From positions 1 to 49,341 of the forward strand of contig JAOPGA020000741.1 in NCBI GenBank assembly GCA_026419775.2: a DNA stretch of 49,341 nt. The letters are read 5' to 3'. A program made the position numbers and the translations under genes. Origin of the DNA: Acrasis kona. Taxonomy: Eukaryota; Heterolobosea; Eutetramitea; Acrasida; Acrasidae. Each line of letters starts with the position of its first letter. Positions within the stretch are counted from its first letter, which is position 1. Under the pieces are notes generated by a model. That model was given only the letters and a program-made list of their open reading frames with translations, did not search any database and had not been told where the DNA came from. Below are positions 43,451 to 49,341 of this stretch, piece by piece.

Positions 43451-43535
43451 GGGCGTGTAACTCAGTTGGTAATTACTAATATAGAGTGCTTGCTTAGCAT
43501 GCAAGAAGTCTCCGGTTCAATTCCGGACTCGTCCA
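43451..43535 (+). tRNA. tRNA-Ala (AGC) with 12-nt D-loop insertion, copy 2
   Basis: Identical over all 85 nt to the copy at 39757, including the AATTACTAATAT insertion (43471-43482). Flanking DNA is not alike beyond the gene, apart from a following T4 run (Pol III terminator). Either these are ancient family members kept identical by conversion, or the gene body itself was copied. Confidence 0.9.
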
Positions 43536-43706
43536 TTTTACAGTTATCAACCTATATTTAATAATATTGACAGTTGAGCAGCTAAAGCTTATAAAAAGAA
43601 AAGAGCATAAAAGAACTGGAAAAAACAAATAATTTAATTATCTTAATTTTTTTATTTGTGTAGAAAGTATTTTACAATCCAAGCTAATTTTCACTGCCTA
43701 TGGAAC

Positions 43707-44326
43707 TCAACTAACGCCCTGGAAAGTGACGGATAATTGCGGAAGACTGTCCGCAGGTGTCTGGAAAGTGGCCGCATATTTTTCTAGATTAATTTCAAAG
43801 CTTGTGATATTACAGTTGTTACAGTTACTAAAGTTAAACACAGGCGCTTGTTTGGGTGTTTCTCTAACTACAATGTCAGGATCCGGCTCCATTGTATTCA
43901 AATCTTTGGAAATAGACCCATTATTCTCCTTCGGTATAACTCTGTCAGCAACAGTGCTGAAATGATCATGGATTTTATTACACGTATTTCTACGTACTAA
44001 TTCATTATCATCCTTGTACCTCTCCATTGATGATGGATTTGCCCATCTCTCTAACTTTGCCAACTCTGTATTACTGATAACATCGTAAGCGGCACATATT
44101 GTGGTCACGGATCGTAACTCACTGTGTCCAGTAAACCTATCTAAACCAATTCGATTTGATTTATCCGATCGATTGGATGCCTGCTACGTGTCTTCACTTC
44201 CTCTTGTATATCACTTGGCAATATATGAACAAAATTTTGCAAGACATTTTTCAAATTCTTAGCCATTCTGTTCTTTCCGATTCGCATGCTGTTGTGAATG
44301 TAATCGCTCATTCTGTTGTTCTTCAT
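43707..44326 (-). pseudogene. Crypton/DUF3504-like tyrosine recombinase fragment
   Basis: Reading leftward from 44326, RIGKNRMAKNLKNV is followed, after a frame change near 44150, by FTGHSELRSVTTICAAYDVI (HxxxR-type motif) and LERWANPSSMERYKD (Trp and nucleophile Tyr). The tail FNFSNCNNCNITSFE is the kind of Asn/Cys pattern seen at the end of DUF3504/Crypton-related recombinases. Only the C-terminal catalytic part remains and it is frameshifted, so it is a remnant. The assignment is by motif only. Confidence 0.4.
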
Positions 44327-44410
44327 TATTGGCTTCCTTCAAAATGGACCTTTTTTTCCTCCACCGGAATAAGGACACAACAATGGGTGTTTGGTGTTGG
44401 ATGTGATTGT

Positions 44411-44514
44411 TTGCTTTGCCTGTCCAGTTTACATTGACGGGGGTTGTAAAACTACCAATAAACTATCAGGCTTATCGCTGTTTTCAAAAAAAAATTGCTT
44501 TGCCTGTCCAGTTT
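44411..44514 (+). mobile_element. 64-nt LINE 3' tail with 20-nt target-site duplication
   Basis: Bases 44431-44494, ending in A9, are flanked by perfect copies of TTGCTTTGCCTGTCCAGTTT (44411-44430 and 44495-44514). Bases 44433-44485 match the 3' UTR of the LINE fragment at 41826-41878 at 51 of 53 positions, and both are followed by A-rich tails. This is thus an extremely 5'-truncated insertion of the same LINE family. Confidence 0.8.
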
Positions 44515-44835
44515 TTGATTGGCTTAAAAAAATAGAGATGAACTTATCAACGGTGTTGAATGTCATCGCTTCGAAATTCTAATTGTACTGGTCATCTGTA
44601 CAATCCAACGTGTACAACTTTCCAACAAAAAGTGCTAGTTGTACAATGTTATGAATGCCTTCACGTGACTCTCTCTCAATTTTATTATATAGTCCATAAT
44701 AAATATTGTATGCAGTTTCTCAGGTGTGCTATCAAAGCCCCAATCAAGATTTAAAACTTTGAATATGTTCTTTCAGAATTATCTATAAATCTTCAAATCT
44801 GCCAATTTTGTCATAATTATCTGCCATAAAATCTG

Positions 44836-45459
44836 CTTTAACACTTGTTTATCAGTAAACTGGGCAATGACTGCGGCTGTTTATTGACCATATATGGTCT
44901 ATGTTTACAATATTACTCGTTGGTGTTGTCAACATGACAAATATATATTGATAGTAGTATATTGACTTCCACCCTGATCCCATCCCTTCTCCAATACTCA
45001 TCCAAAATACAGAGGTTGCTTTTATCCAAAATACAGAGCCATGTACTTTCTTCCTTCTATACTTATACAACTTAATGGTATGTACTTCTTTTGACAGCAC
45101 TTGACCTTGCTTGACAGATATTCTCCTTGTTCTTCTTCAGTCTATATCCATACTACAGCGAACTCTTTCCTACTCTCTTCAATTAATTAATGGGCTGGTG
45201 GGTGGGTTGCTAACGATACAATTTAACTGATTGTGTTTGTGTTTGTGTTTGAGTGTGTGTTTGTTTGTTTTGAAACATGCTTTCTAACGTGCAAAACAGG
45301 TCCTTAAATAGTCAAATTTTGTATCTAAAGATAGAATGACCTCCTAATTATAACGTGTGAAAATTCTATTTGTATAACCTCGTTACAAAAGCTTGCGTTT
45401 TGTAACCAAAACTTCAACTTTAACACTTGTTTATCAGTAAACTGGGCAATGACTGCGGC
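44836..45459. repeat. 42-nt perfect direct repeat flanking 540 bp
   Basis: The same 42 bases, starting CTTTAACACTTG and ending GACTGCGGC, occur at 44836-44877 and 45418-45459. Just inside the left copy is a perfect 14-nt palindrome GACCATATATGGTC (44886-44899). The enclosed 540 bases have no ORF of note. Confidence 0.85.
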
Positions 45460-45754
45460 ACATCCAGAGAAGACCACCCAGTATCTTGCACCTACAATAT
45501 TTTCTCTCACCAGTTCACTGTATGTCTAACTCCAGTTGAACCAGTGATCGATGGTTAAGTAATCCTACACCTCAGATTCTCCTGACAGGAATTGGACTCA
45601 GGATGTTCATTATGAACTTCGGTAACGGGATATGACTGAAATTGTCAATCATAAGTTCCGTTCACCATGGTGCCGAGACATGAAGGAACACATTCATCAT
45701 GAATCGTAAAGATAAAACAATAAACTAATTGAAGATGCTAGCTTGCCTCTCTCC

Positions 45755-45945
45755 AGACGGAAAACATACTGACTCTGGATGTATTCAATTAGGTTCGAGC
45801 CTCATCTGAAAGAAGGTGTTCTATCTCATAGATGCCACAACCTGACGGAAGACGTACGGACTCAGGTATTACTCCTCTCAGAAGTTGGACTCTAACTTAA
45901 CCTTTTGTGCCAGAGTGATCTTGACGGAAGACATACGGACTCAAG
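45755..45945. repeat. Repeated GACGGAAGACRTACGGACTC motif, DIRS terminal region
   Basis: Three copies at about 45755-45781 (degenerate), 45843-45866 and 45922-45945, spaced about 88 and 79 bases. A weaker fourth lies near 45582 (GACAGGAATTGGACTCAGG). They lie between the recombinase stop and the element's probable end. Short palindromes CACCATGGTG (45663-45672), GTTCATTATGAAC (45605-45617) and ATTCATCATGAAT (45692-45704) lie nearby. Confidence 0.65.
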
Positions 45946-46072
45946 AGCCTCGAGCACTGGCGATTCCATTCTTTCATTCTAGACATGAATAATAAGAAAT
46001 GGCAAACATTCTGTGTCCCTCGCCCAGAACAACAGAATTACTAATCAAATACAACAACCTATAAAAACTTTA

Positions 46073-48784
46073 TTATAATCCCATTTCTGCCGTTAGGTTT
46101 CTACCAAAATCCAAACTTGCGCGTAGATATGCATCTATAGCATTTGAGGTCCAATCTCCCATTAGTTGACACATTTCTTTGGTCATACCTGCGAGAAGTG
46201 CTTCGTTTGCACCTCCAATCCTCAGCGAATGAGATGAAAAATGTCCTTGAAAACTCATTAATGTTGCCACCTTTCTAAGCGAGTTTGTGATGTAAAGTTT
46301 TGTGATATCTCCAAACAAGCCAGTACCAATGTTCTTGGGTCTTATTTTCAACCAACGTGAAAGCCAATACACTGGGCATGTTACTTTAAGTGAAGGGTTG
46401 ATGTACAGTTGTCTACCAAACTCTCTTGTCTTTGTGCGGGTAAAATCAACATGGAAACCTTCTTTCAAATTAGCCAGATCTGTGATTAGCAGGTTACATA
46501 TTTCTTGTCCTCTAGCCATGCTCCGCAGTCCCAGCGAAATGATTGCACATATCCGAATGTATTCGACATTGTCATTTAAAAGCTTCCTTCCTTTATCGAT
46601 AAATTGTCTAAACAGTATGATTGGAAATGGATCGCGTTTTCTTTTTGAGTTGACAGCTGAAATTGACGTCGTGGCGTTAACCAAAGATTTGACCACTTCC
46701 GACTTCATAATACTTATCAACTTGTCCATTTGTAACGCCTTAGCCCTGTGCATGACCGCATATCTGGCTGTCTTTACTACCGCTCCTGAATTTTTGTTTA
46801 AAAACAGATCAGTTAAGAAGGCCAAAATAGCGTCCGTAGATACATCTAACGATCTCTCATCCATAAATTTTGCAAAGTTTCGGATATAAGTTCCATATGT
46901 GACGTTTGTTGAATCTCTAACACTGTTGGATATCAAAGTTCTCGACAATGCTTTCAGTTCATCAGTGGACTTCGAACCTTGACTGCGTAAATTGTCCAGT
47001 TCTTCTTCAAGGGTTCCACGTGTGAACTCGGGCCCGCTTTGAAAGAGTTTCCAGTCAATGTCATTGGTTGTCCTACTTGCATTTGAACTAATTGCTTCCA
47101 CCAGTGTTTGGTTGGCCAGTTTGGAACGATCACTACTGCTTCCGCTTTCGACTCTGTTATATGTCGTAGTATTCGTGGTATCATTGCAAATGCTGCGCAA
47201 CAGTAGCTCCGACCTGTCCATACCTGAGTGAAAGCGTCCACTCCTGCTGTCCCTTGACATGGATACCTTGTGTTGAACTTCGGAAGCTTTGCGTTTGTCG
47301 CATCCGCGAACCTGTCCACGTCGCACTTCCCTAATTGATCTTGTATTTTCTTGAAGCACTCTTCCGTTACTGTCCAATCTGAGAAATCCACCCAAACCGG
47401 TGACACCGACAATGATGTTGGAGTTAAAAATGAAATTTGCCTTTCCAAAATCTGTTCCCAAATCATTTGGATCAAATCCTTTTGTGGTGATTCTGTGGAA
47501 CCATGCTTCATTGTTTGTCTTGCCATTATAAAGTCTGTTTTCCACATCAGATTGCATTTCTTGTGGTCGAACTTTTTGATGGCGAAAAGCAGACTTCTTA
47601 ACTCGATTACCTCTTGTGGCTCTGAGTAATCTATGCCTGTTATTTCTACTACCTCTTCTCCATTTCCTACTGTGCATTGATCCTTGTCTTCTGCAAATCT
47701 TGTTTCCACAGTATGGATAATTGATGGTTGGCCGAAGAATCTTCCATTGAAACGATCTATGTTGTCCCTTATCCAACGTAAGTTTGATTCCAGAATTGGG
47801 TTCATTTTTACTTCCACGTCCCATCCAAAGTCCTTCGGTTTTCCGTTCACCACCACTTTGTACAATTCCCCAAGGAAAGCGGAGGCTTGCATGAAGGCTA
47901 CCGTGAATGAAACAATTGATCCTCCTACTTGAGCGATCTCTCTGGCAGTAACCTTGGTCTTTTTGTTCACCTTGTCCAACACAATGTCCAATCTTGACTT
48001 GATCTTTAGTACTTTCTCGTCGGGAATGAATGCTTTCATTTCGGCGGAGTCGACCACAATACCCAGTATTGTTATCCTTGTTGATGGTTCCCAGGTACCT
48101 TTTGCTGGATCTCTGACTAATCCTAGTTGATCGAACAATTCTAACAACACTGCCTTGGCTCTCTCTGCATCCTTTAGTAGTTTGTGTACTGCAAACAAGT
48201 CGTCTATGTACATGGATAAATTCACCCCCATCTCCCTTGCCTTTTTCTGCATGACTCTCATGATTTTGGTGAAGATGTATGGTGCTACGCTGTATCCGAA
48301 TTGCATGACGCAATATTGCCAAATTTCTCCTAGATACTGAAAGGCGAAATACGGTCTGAAAGCTGGGTCTATTGATACGTGGAAATACCCATTTGACAGA
48401 TCTGCTGAGAACATAAACGAACCCTGACCTTCTGTAACCACCATATCGAGGATGGTTCGTATTCCTTCTAACTTGAACCTGAATGGTTTCATGTCTACAT
48501 GTTCGTTTACAGGTCGCATATCTGACACCAACCTGAACATCTTGGGCCCCGGTTTGTCTACCAAAAAGTACTCGTGCAGACACTTTGGAGATTTGCACCT
48601 CTCTATCACGTTGGCGTCCCGATAACCAGAGTAAAGATTGTGGATCCAGTCCTTCTTCTTCTTGTCCATGATCGGTATCTGTTTGCCTTTCCTGAACTGA
48701 GCCCCGATGCTGATTGGTAGTTTTATTCCTTTTATGTATTCTAAAACTTGCCCATCCGCTCCGATTGCTTGCCAATTCTTCCAA
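46073..48784 (-). CDS. DIRS tyrosine recombinase, frame open far upstream
   Basis: The recombinase proper occupies about the last 300 codons (from about 46990 leftwards): an N-terminal helical domain (VTYGTYIRNFAKFMDERSL), then the catalytic residues Arg in GLRSMARGQEICNL, Lys region TRTKTREFG, HSLRIGG and nucleophile Tyr in NAIDAYLRASLDF (Tyr codon 46127-46129). It integrates the circular DNA intermediate. The same frame is open another ~1.8 kb upstream, overlapping the RT ORF; that part is Arg/Ser-rich with no domain and is probably a shadow or a long overlapping reading frame as known in DIRS-1. The true start is unknown. Confidence 0.82.
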   Translation of the reverse strand: MEELASNRSGWASFRIHKRNKTTNQHRGSVQERQTDTDHGQEEEGLDPQSLLWLSGRQRDREVQISKVSARVLFGRQTGAQDVQVGVRYATCKRTCRHETIQVQVRRNTNHPRYGGYRRSGFVYVLSRSVKWVFPRINRPSFQTVFRLSVSRRNLAILRHAIRIQRSTIHLHQNHESHAEKGKGDGGEFIHVHRRLVCSTQTTKGCRESQGSVVRIVRSTRISQRSSKRYLGTINKDNNTGYCGRLRRNESIHSRRESTKDQVKIGHCVGQGEQKDQGYCQRDRSSRRINCFIHGSLHASLRFPWGIVQSGGERKTEGLWMGRGSKNEPNSGIKLTLDKGQHRSFQWKILRPTINYPYCGNKICRRQGSMHSRKWRRGSRNNRHRLLRATRGNRVKKSAFRHQKVRPQEMQSDVENRLYNGKTNNEAWFHRITTKGFDPNDLGTDFGKANFIFNSNIIVGVTGLGGFLRLDSNGRVLQENTRSIREVRRGQVRGCDKRKASEVQHKVSMSRDSRSGRFHSGMDRSELLLRSICNDTTNTTTYNRVESGSSSDRSKLANQTLVEAISSNASRTTNDIDWKLFQSGPEFTRGTLEEELDNLRSQGSKSTDELKALSRTLISNSVRDSTNVTYGTYIRNFAKFMDERSLDVSTDAILAFLTDLFLNKNSGAVVKTARYAVMHRAKALQMDKLISIMKSEVVKSLVNATTSISAVNSKRKRDPFPIILFRQFIDKGRKLLNDNVEYIRICAIISLGLRSMARGQEICNLLITDLANLKEGFHVDFTRTKTREFGRQLYINPSLKVTCPVYWLSRWLKIRPKNIGTGLFGDITKLYITNSLRKVATLMSFQGHFSSHSLRIGGANEALLAGMTKEMCQLMGDWTSNAIDAYLRASLDFGRNLTAEMGL

Positions 48785-48900
48785 TGACGTCGCAGTGACC
48801 CAGTAGCTTGTCTGAGTAAGTGGATCGAGTCAATCGAGAAGGGTTCCGTTGACGTGACGCTTTGCATGGCACTTAACGGTTGAATGGTTAGTTCTGCCAC
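46954..48900 (-). CDS. DIRS reverse transcriptase / RNase H
   Basis: 648 aa. RT core includes FRLVSDMRPVNEHVDMKPFRF, FMFSADLSNGYFHVSID, YLGEIWQYCVMQFGYSVAPYIF and the catalytic YIDDL at residues 231-235. RNase H region follows (GIDYSEPQEVIELRSLLFAIK), and the C-terminal part (ECFKKIQDQLGKCDVDRFAD, MIPRILRHITESKAEAVVIVP) corresponds to the methyltransferase-like segment of DIRS pol. It overlaps the gag-like frame by about 71 bases and the recombinase frame at its 3' end. Confidence 0.87.
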   Translation of the reverse strand: MAELTIQPLSAMQSVTSTEPFSIDSIHLLRQATGSLRRHWKNWQAIGADGQVLEYIKGIKLPISIGAQFRKGKQIPIMDKKKKDWIHNLYSGYRDANVIERCKSPKCLHEYFLVDKPGPKMFRLVSDMRPVNEHVDMKPFRFKLEGIRTILDMVVTEGQGSFMFSADLSNGYFHVSIDPAFRPYFAFQYLGEIWQYCVMQFGYSVAPYIFTKIMRVMQKKAREMGVNLSMYIDDLFAVHKLLKDAERAKAVLLELFDQLGLVRDPAKGTWEPSTRITILGIVVDSAEMKAFIPDEKVLKIKSRLDIVLDKVNKKTKVTAREIAQVGGSIVSFTVAFMQASAFLGELYKVVVNGKPKDFGWDVEVKMNPILESNLRWIRDNIDRFNGRFFGQPSIIHTVETRFAEDKDQCTVGNGEEVVEITGIDYSEPQEVIELRSLLFAIKKFDHKKCNLMWKTDFIMARQTMKHGSTESPQKDLIQMIWEQILERQISFLTPTSLSVSPVWVDFSDWTVTEECFKKIQDQLGKCDVDRFADATNAKLPKFNTRYPCQGTAGVDAFTQVWTGRSYCCAAFAMIPRILRHITESKAEAVVIVPNWPTKHWWKQLVQMQVGQPMTLTGNSFKAGPSSHVEPLKKNWTIYAVKVRSPLMN

Positions 48901-49297
48901 ATTTTTCGCAGGGTTCTTGTCGCTCAGCTTTATCTTCTTGGCTCCGAAAAAACGTAGGCCCCATTTGTTCAGCCTTCCTCTTCCCCAACTCGAATGATGC
49001 TAGCTCATATTTGTCGTCTTTCCCTTTCTCTCTCTTTGCCTTTCTTTCATAAATCTCAATGTTATCTAGTACTTCTTCTAAATCTTTAGTCTTTAGCCCC
49101 TTGATTACAGATTCGGCCACTCGCTCATTCGTAGTATTTGTAACATATGCCCTCACCAGATCCTTCTTCTTTTCGTACGTTATTGCTTTTATTTTGTCAT
49201 CTAGCACAGATCCTTCCTCTGCTAATTCGTTGAGATCTAACAACTTGTCAAATTCGGTCCTTTTTCTTGCAAATTCTTTCCTCTTCTTCAAATCCAT
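48830..49297 (-). CDS. DIRS gag-like protein with CCHC zinc knuckle
   Basis: 155 aa visible from an ATG at 49297; the frame may begin further right. Lys/Glu-rich helical sequence followed by a C-terminal zinc knuckle CEKCGRTNHSTVKC (C-x2-C-x4-H-x4-C) that binds nucleic acid. Overlaps the start of the RT frame. Confidence 0.72.
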   Translation of the reverse strand: MDLKKRKEFARKRTEFDKLLDLNELAEEGSVLDDKIKAITYEKKKDLVRAYVTNTTNERVAESVIKGLKTKDLEEVLDNIEIYERKAKREKGKDDKYELASFELGKRKAEQMGPTFFRSQEDKAERQEPCEKCGRTNHSTVKCHAKRHVNGTLLD

Positions 49298-49341
49298 GAT
49301 GTTGGCCGCTGGGAGTAGTTTGTTCCATGATTCGTTTGCTT

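Larger units (their letters stand above)
44515..46072. other. Non-coding stretch with direct repeats, 5' of DIRS 3' end
   Basis: No supported gene. It contains a 42-nt direct repeat (44836-44877 and 45418-45459), a 15-nt repeat ATCCAAAATACAGAG (about 45001 and 45025), a TG/TTTG-rich simple repeat (45231-45271) and, from about 45570 rightwards, repeated motifs that probably belong to the DIRS terminal region. Confidence 0.45.
45560..49341 (-). mobile_element. DIRS-type (tyrosine recombinase) retrotransposon, 5' end outside window
   Basis: Minus-strand element with gag-like, RT/RNase H and tyrosine recombinase frames in DIRS order. The left boundary (about 45560) is a guess from the motif array; the right part continues beyond the window, so terminal and internal complementary repeats cannot be matched. 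AATAAA overlaps the recombinase stop codon region. All three frames are intact in the visible part, suggesting a young copy. Confidence 0.8.

Noticed and set aside
44836-45459. 42-nt repeat as LTRs or as a LINE duplication
   Set aside because: No primer-binding site, TG...CA ends or poly(A) tail at either inner border; kept only as an unexplained repeat.
46302-46889. Long plus-strand ORF (195 codons) over the recombinase gene
   Set aside because: It is antisense to a well-supported tyrosine recombinase and has no recognisable content.

Overview
This is a compact, intron-containing nuclear segment of a unicellular eukaryote. Introns are GT-AG and very short: most of those I could place are 35-59 nt. 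Genes lie on both strands with gaps of tens of bases. POC1 (centriole) and B9D1 (ciliary transition zone) indicate a lineage that still builds a flagellum. A class I myosin with a C-terminal SH3 domain, a mucolipin/polycystin-type channel, secreted ferritin-like proteins with EGF-like tails and DIRS/LINE retroelements would suit a flagellate-capable amoeba (Amoebozoa or another amoeboflagellate). That placement is inference; the sequence does not name the species.

Layout. 1-1.5 kb: a piggyBac-type transposase cut by the window edge. 2.3-39.6 kb: a dense host-gene block. In order it holds a DHHC palmitoyltransferase, a LYR-motif protein, three proteins of unknown function (two with many membrane segments), a secreted GH17-like glucanase with five Cys/Trp-rich repeats, a small membrane ORF, a broken Crinkler-like P-loop NTPase, an ARF-like GTPase, an ACAD10/11-like kinase-dehydrogenase fusion with a degenerate dehydrogenase half, a divergent pair (HxxxHRxEGD-type protein and SAM methyltransferase), an unknown protein, a head-to-head pair of ferritin-like/EGF proteins, a ZFAND1/Cuz1-like AN1 protein, two unknown proteins, an ankyrin protein, a 3-TM protein, an NMD3 homologue lacking its zinc-binding half, POC1, myosin I, B9D1, SAMHD1, an unknown basic protein, a TRPML/PKD-like channel, a WD40 protein, tRNA-Asp and a small ORF.

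39.7-49.3 kb is an accessory, transposon-rich island. Two identical tRNA-Ala(AGC) genes carry an unusual 12-nt D-loop insertion. Between and around them lie a decayed piggyBac-like transposase interrupted by a 5'-truncated LINE with a perfect target-site duplication, a 64-nt LINE tail with its own duplication, a Crypton/DUF3504-like tyrosine recombinase fragment, a 42-nt direct repeat around 540 bp, and the 3' two-thirds of a DIRS-type retrotransposon (gag zinc knuckle, RT/RNase H, tyrosine recombinase) running off the right edge.

Most multi-exon models were built by hand: ORFs were joined at GT...AG borders that restore the frame and family similarity. Most striking for follow-up are the tRNA-Ala D-loop insertion, the zinc-finger-less NMD3, the LINE micro-insertions with duplications, and the ACAD10/11-like protein with a dead-looking dehydrogenase domain.
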